NCBI GenBank assembly: GCA_038396625.1
Contig: CP121688.1
Span: 2,914,001-2,978,000 of the forward strand
Origin: G038396625 sp038396625
GTDB taxonomy: Bacteria > Bacillota > Clostridia > Peptostreptococcales > Thermotaleaceae
DNA length: 64,000 nucleotides
Direction of reading: 5' to 3'
Within the stretch, counting starts at the first letter, position 1. Each line of letters begins with the position of its first letter. Made by a program: the position numbers and the translations under genes. Shown here one piece after another: positions 27,000 to 35,560 of this stretch. The notes beneath the pieces were generated by a model, which had not been told where the DNA came from, made no database searches, and saw only the letters and a program-made list of their open reading frames with translations.

Positions 27000-28550
27000 C
27001 TACTGGTCAGAAGCAGAAACTTCATTTGATTTAACTTGTATATTATCTTCTCTAAACCATTTAAATAATCCCCAAAGCATAAGCAATATTACGAGTATAA
27101 ATGGTACGGATACAAAGATTGAGAGTGTCTGTAATGTTTTGAAAGGTGCACCTGTAAACATTATGCTCAGAGGAATGGCTGCAAGGATGATACACCAGAA
27201 AAGTCTAAAAAACGGACTAGTATTCCCAGATGCATCTAATTTTTTCGTTGCGGTCGCTGAAAGAGAGAATGCAGCTGAATCAAGCGATGTTGAAAGAAAT
27301 CCTATAGCGATTACTAGATAAACTATCGAAATCATTATCCCCCCTGGCAATAGATCTAATAAGCTGTATATCGCAGTTTGCCCAGTACCATTCAAAACCG
27401 CTTCTGTTATACTAAACTTTCCCGTTAGTTCTGCATCCATGGCAAATCCACCATTAATTCCAAATAATATCCATGTGCCTACACTAATTCCTACTAAACA
27501 ACTCAAAATGACTTCTCTAATTGTTCTTCCTTTAGAAATTTTCGTGATAAACACGCCCATCAAGGCAGCATAGTTCAAAGCAAAAGCAAAGAGGAAAATC
27601 GTCCAAGATTCGGGAAAACCACTGTTGCCAATGGGATCTGTCCATAGGCTCATTGTAATATAATTTTTTAGCATTATCCCCACACTATTGGTAGTTTGCC
27701 TAATGATAAATTGAGTGGGACCAGTAATCAAAATAAAAATTAGAAGGCCTATTGCAAGATAAATCGTGTAATCGCTAATTTTTTTCATGCCTTTATCAAT
27801 TCCAACAAATGAACTAAGTGAAAAAATTGCTGCAATCATAAGCACAATGATAACATTCATCGTAAAAGAGCCTTCTATTCCAAAAATCTTGGTTATTTCG
27901 TTTGAAATAAGCGGTACCCCCAATCCAAGTGATACGCCTAGACCTCCTAGGATGCTAAATATACATATTACATCGATCACTTTCCCTATTACTTCTTTAT
28001 AGCGAAACGTACTCAATATTTCCTCACAGACTGCACTCACCCTTAACGCGGGAACTTTTTTAACATGAACTGCATATGCAATTGCCAATGATGTTAAGAC
28101 AAACACGACCTGTACACTAAAGCCCCAATGAAAGAAAGTGTATGCAGTAGCATATTCGGCAGCTTCTATAGAATAAGGTTCTAACCTAAAGGTTGGCTCA
28201 GCATAATAATATGCCCATTCTGTTAAAGAGTAATAAACACTTGCAGATGCTAGAGCAGCGCAGATCATCATAGAGATATAGCTAAAAAGAGAATATTCCG
28301 GTTTACTGTTACCTAGCTTAATTTTGCCATGTTTGCTAAAAGCAAGATATAAACACATCATCAGACCTAAAAAAACAAACCATAAAATGAATGGGCCTAG
28401 TGCATCCGTAGTAATCGTAAATATTTTAAGGATGAAATCTGTGGTTGTATCTGGTCGGATTGACATAAATCCAACAATTACAAAAACGCACGTTACACTG
28501 ATTGTGGTGATTGTCCAGTCAACATTTAACCCTTTCTTCATCTTTTCCAT
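27000..28550 (-). CDS. BCCT-family transporter with an altered betaine-binding box
   Basis: 516 residues, 12 predicted membrane segments. Family features: the EP and TFFHWG motif in the TM4-5 region and SKGRTIREV after TM8. The aromatic box that binds betaine, carnitine or choline in TM8 (normally of the form WTVFYWAWW) reads WTIFLFAFA here, so a quaternary amine is unlikely as substrate. The start at 28550 is chosen: AGGGGGG lies 6 bases upstream. A GTG at 28580 would coincide with the predicted start site of the sigma-54 promoter. First gene of the operon with the ureohydrolase; import of a guanidino compound is inferred. Confidence 0.86.
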   Translation of the reverse strand: MEKMKKGLNVDWTITTISVTCVFVIVGFMSIRPDTTTDFILKIFTITTDALGPFILWFVFLGLMMCLYLAFSKHGKIKLGNSKPEYSLFSYISMMICAALASASVYYSLTEWAYYYAEPTFRLEPYSIEAAEYATAYTFFHWGFSVQVVFVLTSLAIAYAVHVKKVPALRVSAVCEEILSTFRYKEVIGKVIDVICIFSILGGLGVSLGLGVPLISNEITKIFGIEGSFTMNVIIVLMIAAIFSLSSFVGIDKGMKKISDYTIYLAIGLLIFILITGPTQFIIRQTTNSVGIMLKNYITMSLWTDPIGNSGFPESWTIFLFAFALNYAALMGVFITKISKGRTIREVILSCLVGISVGTWILFGINGGFAMDAELTGKFSITEAVLNGTGQTAIYSLLDLLPGGIMISIVYLVIAIGFLSTSLDSAAFSLSATATKKLDASGNTSPFFRLFWCIILAAIPLSIMFTGAPFKTLQTLSIFVSVPFILVILLMLWGLFKWFREDNIQVKSNEVSASDQ

Positions 28551-28591
28551 ATTCAACCCCCCTCGTTTTTCTTTGCACACATCTTATATTT

Positions 28592-28609
28592 ATGCATAAA
28601 GCGTGCCAT
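28592..28609 (-). promoter_or_regulatory. Sigma-54 (-24/-12) promoter of the BCCT-ureohydrolase operon
   Basis: Minus strand TGGCACGCTTTATGCA: GG and GC separated by exactly 10 bases, one mismatch from TGGCACG-N4-TTGCA. Predicted start near 28582, giving a leader of about 32 bases to the chosen ATG. An enhancer-binding activator is encoded just downstream of the operon. Confidence 0.8.
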
Positions 28610-28650
28610 TGTGAAAATATTCTATCTTATTGCTTTCCGAATTTTTTTCA

Positions 28651-28665
28651 AAGAATGCTATTCTT
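28651..28665. promoter_or_regulatory. Candidate upstream activator site
   Basis: Perfect inverted repeat AAGAAT-GCT-ATTCTT centred about 76 bases upstream of the predicted sigma-54 start site, in the range used by enhancer-binding proteins. Position-based inference. Confidence 0.4.
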
Positions 28666-28861
28666 AAGTGAATAACTTATTGTTATGTCTAACTTAAAGG
28701 TACATGTATATAAGGCTTTTTCAAGCATATTCTTTCGTGAATACGTTTATTCAAAATTGAATTTTTAAATTTTAGAGGCAAACATTTCTGTTTTACGATC
28801 AATATTGTCTTACTACTTTTCCACCACAAGCGATTTAAATATTTATGAGATGTTTCAAAAA
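28666..28861. other. Intergenic, nothing recognised
   Basis: AT-rich spacer between the sigma-54 control region and the cwlD terminator. A 66-codon minus-strand frame here has no RBS and no protein-like features. The stretch 28888-29089 is likewise empty. Confidence 0.3.
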
Positions 28862-28887
28862 GGGGATTAAGCAAATGCTTAATCCCC
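28862..28887 (-). terminator. Terminator downstream of cwlD
   Basis: Perfect 11-bp stem GGGGATTAAGC with a 4-base loop and TTTTT on the minus strand, about 200 bases beyond the cwlD stop. Confidence 0.75.
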
Positions 28888-29089
28888 ACTATTATAAATA
28901 TTGTTATATAGTCTACTTAAATTCATTTTAAATCAATAAACTTACCAACGAATTTTTAATATACAAAACTACATAAATCCTAACACTTGTGCAAAAAATT
29001 CCTACGTTTATCACAATTATTGACAATAATTAAGTTGACGAAATTTCTTAATAATACTCTTAGAACATTAAAAGTTTGCACAACCCAAG

Positions 29090-29830
29090 TTATTCATTTA
29101 TAACATATCGTATTATTCCTTCACCAATAGCTTCTGCTACTTTCTTTTTATATTTTTTATCATTAAGCAATTTTCTATCTTGTACATTGGTAATAAATCC
29201 AGCCTCTATTAAAACACCCGGCGTTTTTGTTTCTCGTAGAATGTAATAATCATTTGGAATGATCTCTACTTTCGTGTGATTGTCCTTTAAAAGCTTTTTA
29301 TAGACACTATCATTTACTACCGTACCAATAGCTTTTGCCAAGCTTTGACTTTCTTCAGCAGTCGGATAATAAAAGATTTTTATACCTCTTACTTTTTCAT
29401 TCTCTGGATAAGCATTCACATGGATACTAACAAATATATTTTCGCTACCATCATTAATAATCCTTTTTCTAGCATCTAAATCCCTTTTGTATCGGGAATC
29501 ATTTAGGTTGCTCCTATTTTCTAAAGAGATATCCTTATCCCTCGTCATCACCACATAAAAATTTTTACGCTTCAAGTATTTTCTTAATTCAAGTGCAATG
29601 TCTAGATTAATGTTTTTTTCTAATAAGTGAGGTCCATAACTAGTCCCGCCATCTACCCCTCCATGTCCTGGGTCAATGACAATCATTTGTTGTGTACCAT
29701 GATGAAAAATAGATTGTAAATTGTGCCCTTTGGCCATGGTCATCATCCATAGGGATATGAGCAATAACATAAGGATGATACACAATCGCTTATTTAATTT
29801 GATGACTATAAAAATTTTTTTTCCAAACAT
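29090..29830 (-). CDS. cwlD: N-acetylmuramoyl-L-alanine amidase CwlD
   Basis: Zinc amidase needed to make muramic-delta-lactam in the spore cortex, exported to the outer face of the forespore membrane. 246 residues, very near B. subtilis CwlD. One N-terminal membrane anchor or signal (about residues 15-33). Amidase_3 motifs follow: IDPGHGGVDGG near 52, SIHVNA near 134, and catalytic Glu in VLIEAGF near 209. RBS AAGGAG is upstream. Its presence points to sporulation. Confidence 0.9.
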   Translation of the reverse strand: MFGKKIFIVIKLNKRLCIILMLLLISLWMMTMAKGHNLQSIFHHGTQQMIVIDPGHGGVDGGTSYGPHLLEKNINLDIALELRKYLKRKNFYVVMTRDKDISLENRSNLNDSRYKRDLDARKRIINDGSENIFVSIHVNAYPENEKVRGIKIFYYPTAEESQSLAKAIGTVVNDSVYKKLLKDNHTKVEIIPNDYYILRETKTPGVLIEAGFITNVQDRKLLNDKKYKKKVAEAIGEGIIRYVINE

Positions 29831-29935
29831 AGGATCTCCTTACGCAGTACGCCACAAGGGGCATTCCCCACGAAAAATTTTTGGTTCATGATAGTATATT
29901 CAAGTTCTTCCTTCAGATATTACATTCTTAACCAT

Positions 29936-30508
29936 CTACCAATCAAAAATCATGGATTTTATTACCGCAAAATATTCACGTAGATAATATTTCGGAATGA
30001 GGTAAGAAACAGTTTTTGAAGGCATACCATAAGGAATCAAACCTATGCGTCTCGCTAACAACTTTCCTCGAAACAAGTGAAAGCCATCTGTTATGATCAA
30101 TATGCGATGGTTTTTATCTCCACTCTTTTCATCTAAAATCTTTTTTGTGAATTTTAGATTCTCTAGGGTACTTGTAGATTGTTCCTCTTTAATAATTCTT
30201 CTTTCATCAATTCCATGTGTTATTAAAAAACGCCTCATAGCTTCTGCTTCCGTAATATCCTCTCCCTCACCTTGTCCACCAGAAACAGCCACAGATAAAT
30301 TTGGATCATGCTGAAGATACCCTAAACTTTCATTCATCCGATTGAAAAGGGTTAGAGAAAGCTGTTCTCCTCTTAATCCCGCTCCTAGTACCACTACATA
30401 ATCCACCACTACGTTTTTGTCAGGTTTTGCATGCCATAAAATACAGCCTTCAATTATTAGAAAGGATAGAAGCACCAAACCTAGTAAAATATATGCTATT
30501 TTTTTCAT
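29936..30508 (-). CDS. YdcF/SanA-like DUF218 membrane protein
   Basis: 190 residues: an N-terminal membrane anchor (about 5-27), then a DUF218 domain with VVLGAG, VSGGQGEGE, TEAEAM, STLENL and DGFHLFR motifs in the family order. Members of this family have been linked to envelope integrity (E. coli SanA, ElyC), but the reaction is unknown. RBS GGGAGG is upstream. It lies about 105 bases upstream of cwlD on the same strand. Confidence 0.82.
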   Translation of the reverse strand: MKKIAYILLGLVLLSFLIIEGCILWHAKPDKNVVVDYVVVLGAGLRGEQLSLTLFNRMNESLGYLQHDPNLSVAVSGGQGEGEDITEAEAMRRFLITHGIDERRIIKEEQSTSTLENLKFTKKILDEKSGDKNHRILIITDGFHLFRGKLLARRIGLIPYGMPSKTVSYLIPKYYLREYFAVIKSMIFDW

Positions 30509-30559
30509 ATTCTTCCTCCCATTTCATTCATACGCAATAGACAGTTTTATCATAACACA

Positions 30560-30595
30560 AAACACCACGCTATTGCATATCCTAGCGTGGTGTTT
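30560..30595 (-). terminator. Terminator of the ald-nhaC operon
   Basis: Perfect 13-bp stem AAACACCACGCTA with a 10-base loop and T-rich flank, 30 bases past the antiporter stop. Confidence 0.85.
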
Positions 30596-30627
30596 CTATC
30601 TCATTCTCTTTTTTTAATTCATTACAC

Positions 30628-32037
30628 CTAAGCTGCTACAAAGCCAATAATCAAATATACAAGGGCTGCCAATCCTGCTGCTAACAAAGCATATGGGATC
30701 TGGGTTTTTACGTGATCAATATGGTCAGCTGCAGCTCCTGTAGAAGCCAATATCGTTGTATCTGAAAGAGGTGAACAGTGATCTCCAAATACGCCCCCTC
30801 CTGCAACTGCTGCTACTGTAGCAAGTACTAGAGCAGTTACTTCGTTGCCAGCAAAATTAAAAGCAAGAGGTGCTGCAATAGGCATTACGATGGCGAAAGT
30901 TCCCCATGATGTACCTGTTGAAAAAGCAATTGTCGCTGCGATTAAAAAAGTAATAAAAGGCAATAGATTTGGCGTCAACCAACTTTCTGTTACAGATATA
31001 ATATAATTTGCCGTTCCCATTTCTTTACTCAAAGCATTGATTGTATAAGAAAGTGCTAGAATAATGATTGCGGGCATAACACCTTTCATTCCTGCCATGG
31101 CTGTTTTCATAATATCATTAAAGGGCACTCCTTGAATTCTCATGATAATACCTAATACAACCGCTGCTGTCAAGAAAGCTTCCATAGTTTTTGCTGACTT
31201 TAATGTAATGAAGGTTCCAATGGCAATACTCACAACAATTAATACAGGAAAGATAAAATCAAAGAATACATGGGTTTTGATCCCTTCATAGGGAGGTGTA
31301 TCTGTTAATTCCTCTCCAAGAAGAGGTTCTGCACCATCTCTTAATACTTTTCCTTCTTCTAATGCTCTTTTTTCTGCTTTTTTCATCGGTCCAAAATCTG
31401 GAATAATCCCTACTGCGAACAATCCTACGAGTAACACGGCAAAGATTGCATAGAAGTTAAAGGGCACTGCCTTTGTAAATACCATCATCGCTTGTTCAGC
31501 ATTTTCTATAGGTCCCATACCAACTAATAAACCAGCAATGAACACTGCCCATCCAGTAATTGGTGCAAGAACGCTTACTGGTGCTGATGTAGAGTCTGCA
31601 ATATATGCAAGTTTTTCTCTTGAGATCTTTGCTTTATCTGAAAGACTTCTCATGGTCGAACCCACAAATAATGGACTAAAGTAATCACTAAAGAAAACAA
31701 ACATTCCCATTACCCATGCTGTCAGCTGAATTTTCACTCTACTTAGCTGTTTTCTTTCCATTATTTTTGTAAATCCCTGAATCGCTCCCGTTCTTTGGAA
31801 AAATGCAATAACAATCCCTATAAACAATTCTAGTAATAAAATCCAAGAAAAGCTCGTGGTTCCTAAGGAAGTTTTAAGGATGGTTGGAAAACCCATAAGT
31901 CCTTTTCCTGCCGCCAAAACACCAATAAAGATGGCTACTGCCAATGAAAAAACTGTATTTCTCGTTTTAAAGGCTAAAATGATTGCAATTGTAGCTGGTA
32001 ATAATGAAATAATTCCTAAATTTGCACCTGCTTCCAT
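30628..32037 (-). CDS. NhaC-family Na+/H+ antiporter or related Na+-coupled carrier
   Basis: 469 residues, about 11-12 membrane segments. The GTSWGTFAIVMPIAAPLA and GDHCSPLSDTTILAS motifs are characteristic of NhaC-type carriers. The start at 32037 is chosen: AAAGGAG lies 8 bases upstream; an upstream ATG would add 14 hydrophilic residues. Co-transcribed with the alanine-dehydrogenase-like gene behind a sigma-54 promoter. That context suggests either Na+/pH balance during amino-acid deamination or exchange of an amino acid; some NhaC relatives carry organic substrates. Substrate undetermined. Confidence 0.85.
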   Translation of the reverse strand: MEAGANLGIISLLPATIAIILAFKTRNTVFSLAVAIFIGVLAAGKGLMGFPTILKTSLGTTSFSWILLLELFIGIVIAFFQRTGAIQGFTKIMERKQLSRVKIQLTAWVMGMFVFFSDYFSPLFVGSTMRSLSDKAKISREKLAYIADSTSAPVSVLAPITGWAVFIAGLLVGMGPIENAEQAMMVFTKAVPFNFYAIFAVLLVGLFAVGIIPDFGPMKKAEKRALEEGKVLRDGAEPLLGEELTDTPPYEGIKTHVFFDFIFPVLIVVSIAIGTFITLKSAKTMEAFLTAAVVLGIIMRIQGVPFNDIMKTAMAGMKGVMPAIIILALSYTINALSKEMGTANYIISVTESWLTPNLLPFITFLIAATIAFSTGTSWGTFAIVMPIAAPLAFNFAGNEVTALVLATVAAVAGGGVFGDHCSPLSDTTILASTGAAADHIDHVKTQIPYALLAAGLAALVYLIIGFVAA

Positions 32038-32141
32038 TTTTTCATCTCCTTTATATTTTTTTATATATGACATAGGCAATTTTCTAAAATGTAATGCCTA
32101 TGTCATTATTTTCTTACATGTCCACTCCGATACACCTGCCA

Positions 32142-33338
32142 TTACGAACATTTGCACTGACATGCTTGCGTTTCTTCTTTTTCTTTCTTTGCCACCGTAG
32201 TTGTTGCAGCAGGGGCAACATCTAAATCCTCTCGTCCTATAAGACCCAAAATTTCTTCTGGTGTCGTCCAAGGTCTATCTTGAATGGCACTGGTTTCTTC
32301 ATGGGTTAGTATTCCTCTGTAAGTTGTTAAACTTCTTCTCAAATAACCATCCCTACGACAGGCTTCCACAATCCCATTGTTTGCAATAGATTTAAAATGT
32401 GGAAGAACAGAGGCAGCATAAGCAATGGATGTCGTATGGGGCGCTGCGCCTGGAATATTATCTACACCATAATGCACTACACCGTTCACTACATAGGTTG
32501 GATTCTCATGGGTTGTTGGCTGATAGGTTTCAATGGCACCGCCCACATCTGCGCTAACATCCACAATTACAGAACCTTTTTTCATTAATTTTAGCATATC
32601 TTTTGTAATTAAGTGATCTTTTCTATGTTTTGGCCATTTTACACAATTGATTACAAGATCTGTCTGGGGCAATAATTTTCTAATATTTGATTGATTTGAA
32701 AAAGCAGTGCTTACATTTTTAGAGAAAATTTCTTCACAGTGTCTAAGCGTACCAATGTTAACATCCATTAAAGTCACTTGTGCTCCTAGAGAAGAAACGA
32801 TTTCTACTGCAGCTTTACCAACAATTCCAGCGCCTAATACTAAGACTTTAGCTCCAGGGGCACCTCCAATGCCGCAAATTAATTGCCCACTACCTCCATG
32901 AATACTTAACAGATGATTTACCCCCATCAAAGCACCTAATTTACCTGCTACTTCACAATTTGGTGATCCATATCTATGGGTATCCTCAGCTGTAAAAGCA
33001 ATAACTTTTTTATCTAATAACGCGTCCACTTCTCCTTTGTTGGCCGCTGGATGAATACATGTAAATACAATTTGTCCTTCCCTTAGCAGATGATATTCCT
33101 CAGGAAAAATTTCTTTTACCTTTGCCACCATATCACTCTCTGCATAAATGGCTTCCATTGTTTCTCTAATTTCTGCACCAGCCTTAATATAATGGTCATC
33201 TTCAAACCCAGCCTGTGCGCCTGCCTGACTTTGAATCAGTACCTTATGTCCATCGGCACACAATTCCTCTACCTCTGTTGGAGTCATAATAACTCTAGAT
33301 TCTCCTGGTTTAATTTCTTTTAAGACGCCAATAATCAT
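32142..33338 (-). CDS. ald: Alanine dehydrogenase family enzyme with a Cys-rich C-terminal tail
   Basis: NAD-dependent oxidative deaminase family (alanine to pyruvate plus ammonia). 398 residues versus about 370 in the family. N-terminal GVLKEIKPGESRV, a Lys in VAKVKE near 73, His in CIHPAAN near 96, Rossmann loop VLGAGIVGKAA near 170, and HYGVDNIPGAAPHTTS near 287. The start at 33338 is supported by GGAGG 8 bases upstream. The extra C-terminal 25 residues are Ala/Thr/Lys/Glu-rich and end CQCKCS. The middle is divergent from classical Ald, so another amino acid is possible. First gene behind a sigma-54 promoter. Confidence 0.85.
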   Translation of the reverse strand: MIIGVLKEIKPGESRVIMTPTEVEELCADGHKVLIQSQAGAQAGFEDDHYIKAGAEIRETMEAIYAESDMVAKVKEIFPEEYHLLREGQIVFTCIHPAANKGEVDALLDKKVIAFTAEDTHRYGSPNCEVAGKLGALMGVNHLLSIHGGSGQLICGIGGAPGAKVLVLGAGIVGKAAVEIVSSLGAQVTLMDVNIGTLRHCEEIFSKNVSTAFSNQSNIRKLLPQTDLVINCVKWPKHRKDHLITKDMLKLMKKGSVIVDVSADVGGAIETYQPTTHENPTYVVNGVVHYGVDNIPGAAPHTTSIAYAASVLPHFKSIANNGIVEACRRDGYLRRSLTTYRGILTHEETSAIQDRPWTTPEEILGLIGREDLDVAPAATTTVAKKEKEETQACQCKCS

Positions 33339-33387
33339 TTTTGCTACCTCCATTCATCAATGTTGTTATATTATGTCATTGATAGGT

Positions 33388-33406
33388 ATAGCAATTTCCA
33401 TGCCAG
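33388..33406 (-). promoter_or_regulatory. Sigma-54 (-24/-12) promoter of the ald-nhaC operon
   Basis: Minus strand TGGCATGGAAATTGCT: GG-N10-GC spacing exact, one mismatch from TGGCACG-N4-TTGCT. Predicted start near 33380, 30 bases before the RBS. The activator gene lies directly upstream. Confidence 0.8.
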
Positions 33407-33501
33407 ATAAAATTTGTAATCTTATCTTTTCTTTATTGATTTTCAGCCATTTGAAGGTTCTACTTTTAAATACATTTGCATCTTCTGTAAATAAAAAATG
33501 T

Positions 33502-33540
33502 AAAAAAGCTAGCAGAAATAATCATCCTTCTAGCTTTTTT
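33502..33540 (-). terminator. Terminator of the sigma-54 activator gene
   Basis: AAAAAAGCTAG pairs with CTAGCTTTTTT around a 17-base loop, in the gap between the activator and its target promoter. Confidence 0.75.
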
Positions 33541-33571
33541 GTTATATTTTGGGCACTTTTTGTTATATTTT
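33536..33571. repeat. Two direct repeats, candidate upstream activator sites
   Basis: The 15-base unit TTTTTGTTATATTTT occurs at 33536-33550 and 33557-33571, a 21-base period (two helical turns), 155-190 bases upstream of the predicted sigma-54 start. Same-face spacing suits a dimeric enhancer-binding protein. Confidence 0.45.
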
Positions 33572-33623
33572 AAGCATTTTGTGCATAATATCATACTTCC
33601 ATACAATTATGGGGTGTTATTTT

Positions 33624-35033
33624 TTAAATAATTTGATAATCTTGAAGCTTTCTTTGCAAGGTTTGTCGTGGAATTTCCAATAATCTAGCTGCTGCAGAAA
33701 CATTTCCTTCTGTTTCCTTGATGGCCTTCCTGATCAATGTTTTTTCAATTTTTGATATAACTTCCTTTAACGGTTGAATAGTAAGACTTATTTCTTCCTG
33801 TTCTACTTCTGTCATCTCCCTTAATCGATGGGCAATATGTTCTATTTCAATGGTATCATCAGATTTATCAATAATATTCATAGCATATTCTATTAAATGC
33901 TCTAATTCCCTAATATTACCCGGCCAATTGTAATTTGCTAAAAAATGATAGACATCCTTTGATACATTGTTAATATTTTTATCTAAGGATTGATTATATT
34001 TATTAATAAAGAAGTTTAGCAATAACGGAATATCTTCCTTTCGATCTCTTAATGGAGGAATATGGATATCTAGCACACAAAGTCGATAATAGATATCTTG
34101 CCTTAGATATCCTTCTTTTACACATTTCTTTGGACTGGCATTCGAAGCAGAAATAATCCTGGTGTTTACCTTCCGTTCCTTAGCATCTCCTAGCCTCCTA
34201 ACATAACCATCCTGCAATACTCGAAGTAGTTTTGCTTGTAAATTTAAGGGCATGGAGTTGATTTCATCTAAAAATATGGTTCCTCCCTCTGCTACTTCAA
34301 ATAATCCCGGTTGGTCATGTGCTCCTGTGAAACTTCCTTTGGTCGTTCCAAATAAAATACTTTCCAATAAATTTTCTGGGATTGCCGCGCAGTTCTGCGT
34401 AATAAATGGTGCTCTTGCTCGGTCACCAGCATTATGAATAGCATGGGCAAACAATTCTTTCCCTGTACCGGTTTCACCATGTATAAATACTGGTGCCGTC
34501 CCACTGGCAATTTTTTTAATAAAAAACTTCAATTCCTTCATTTCGCCGTTATTTGTAACAATATCATCCAATGTATATCTCGCTTTGTCTGGTCCTAAAT
34601 GCTCTGCCATGACATTTCTATTGTCAAACCATTGGCTATTTAAATCCAACTCCATCACATGATTAGATTGTTCCTTATATTTTGTGATATCTTTGGAGAT
34701 TTCTATGGCACCAATCACCCTACCATTGGTCTTAATAGGCAATGAACAGTTCATTGTATCAATTTTTGTACCACTCACATCTTTAATGGCCTGTCTCTTT
34801 TTATTGATGGGTTTTGCCAATTCCATCGCCTTTGTTAAAGTACTTGACTCTTGATCTAAATTGGTAAATACCTCAAATAATTTTTTCCCGATAACTTCCT
34901 CGTCATCTACGATTTCTGGGTGAAATCTTGGATTAAACTTTACAGAAAACAATATGGTCCCCGAAGTATCAATAATCGTAATGCCATCTATATATTCCAT
35001 CTCACTTAAAAAGTCTTTTTTGCGTCTTCCCAT
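33624..35033 (-). CDS. Sigma-54-dependent activator (PAS, AAA+, Fis-type HTH)
   Basis: 469 residues: PAS domain (about 10-120, with the GAIEISKDIT end typical of RocR-like activators), AAA+ domain with Walker A GETGTGKE near 188, GSFTGA loop near 234 (Ser in place of the more usual Ala), FLDEINSMPL, and a C-terminal Fis-type helix-turn-helix (GNVSAAARLLEIPRQTLQRKL). It lies immediately upstream of, and on the same strand as, the sigma-54 ald-nhaC operon, its probable target. The PAS domain suggests a small-molecule effector such as an amino acid. Confidence 0.92.
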   Translation of the reverse strand: MGRRKKDFLSEMEYIDGITIIDTSGTILFSVKFNPRFHPEIVDDEEVIGKKLFEVFTNLDQESSTLTKAMELAKPINKKRQAIKDVSGTKIDTMNCSLPIKTNGRVIGAIEISKDITKYKEQSNHVMELDLNSQWFDNRNVMAEHLGPDKARYTLDDIVTNNGEMKELKFFIKKIASGTAPVFIHGETGTGKELFAHAIHNAGDRARAPFITQNCAAIPENLLESILFGTTKGSFTGAHDQPGLFEVAEGGTIFLDEINSMPLNLQAKLLRVLQDGYVRRLGDAKERKVNTRIISASNASPKKCVKEGYLRQDIYYRLCVLDIHIPPLRDRKEDIPLLLNFFINKYNQSLDKNINNVSKDVYHFLANYNWPGNIRELEHLIEYAMNIIDKSDDTIEIEHIAHRLREMTEVEQEEISLTIQPLKEVISKIEKTLIRKAIKETEGNVSAAARLLEIPRQTLQRKLQDYQII

Positions 35034-35108
35034 CTTTATACCCTCCTATTTTTTGCTGAAAATACTCTAGATGATCATCACAAAATCCCCAATAAATTGA
35101 ATAATTGT

Positions 35109-35529
35109 TTACTCTAAACTAAAGTTATTGTTAAGTCTCTCTAATAACTCGAGTAATACTTCTCTTTCTTCTATAGAAAAATTTTTATACGCTGTTTAAA
35201 TAAACTTCTTTAGAAATATCATTAAATTTATCTTCTATTTCTTTCCCTTTTTCAGTGATTTTTACATACGTTACTCTTTTATCTTCTTCACATTGTTCTT
35301 TTTTTATATATCCTAATTTTAATAACTTGTTAACCAATGCCGTAACAGTAGACTTGTCTTTCCCTATTGATCCACCTATTTCTTTCATACTTAATTTCCC
35401 ATCATTGTCACATAGTACTGTAAGTATATTTCCATATGAAGGCACTAAATCATTCAATCCTTTTTCGATAAATTCAGTCACTTTTTTCTTGGTTTTACTT
35501 ATAAAATACACGATATATTTATCATTCAT
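35109..35529 (-). pseudogene. MarR-family regulator with a 3' frameshift
   Basis: The ATG at 35529 is supported by AGGAG 8 bases upstream. The first frame encodes a MarR winged helix (KLSMKEIGGSIGKDKSTV, then LLKLGYIKKEQCEEDKR) and stops at 35185. Continuing one frame over, from about 35193 to 35109, the sequence reads NFSIEERE, then LLELLERLNNN, the normal C-terminal dimerisation helix of this family. So a one-base shift in a TTTAAAC region near 35197-35205 separates the last 25-30 residues. Either a natural mutation or an assembly error; the truncated 114-residue form would lack part of its dimer interface. Confidence 0.75.
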
Positions 35530-35560
35530 CGCAAAACTCCTGTTCCCACATATAACTTTA

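Noticed and set aside
27000..28580. Start of the BCCT gene at the GTG at 28580
   Set aside because: It coincides with the predicted start site of the sigma-54 promoter and has no RBS; ATG 28550 has a strong one.
28689..28889. 66-codon minus-strand frame
   Set aside because: Starts inside the cwlD terminator hairpin, no RBS, no protein-like pattern.
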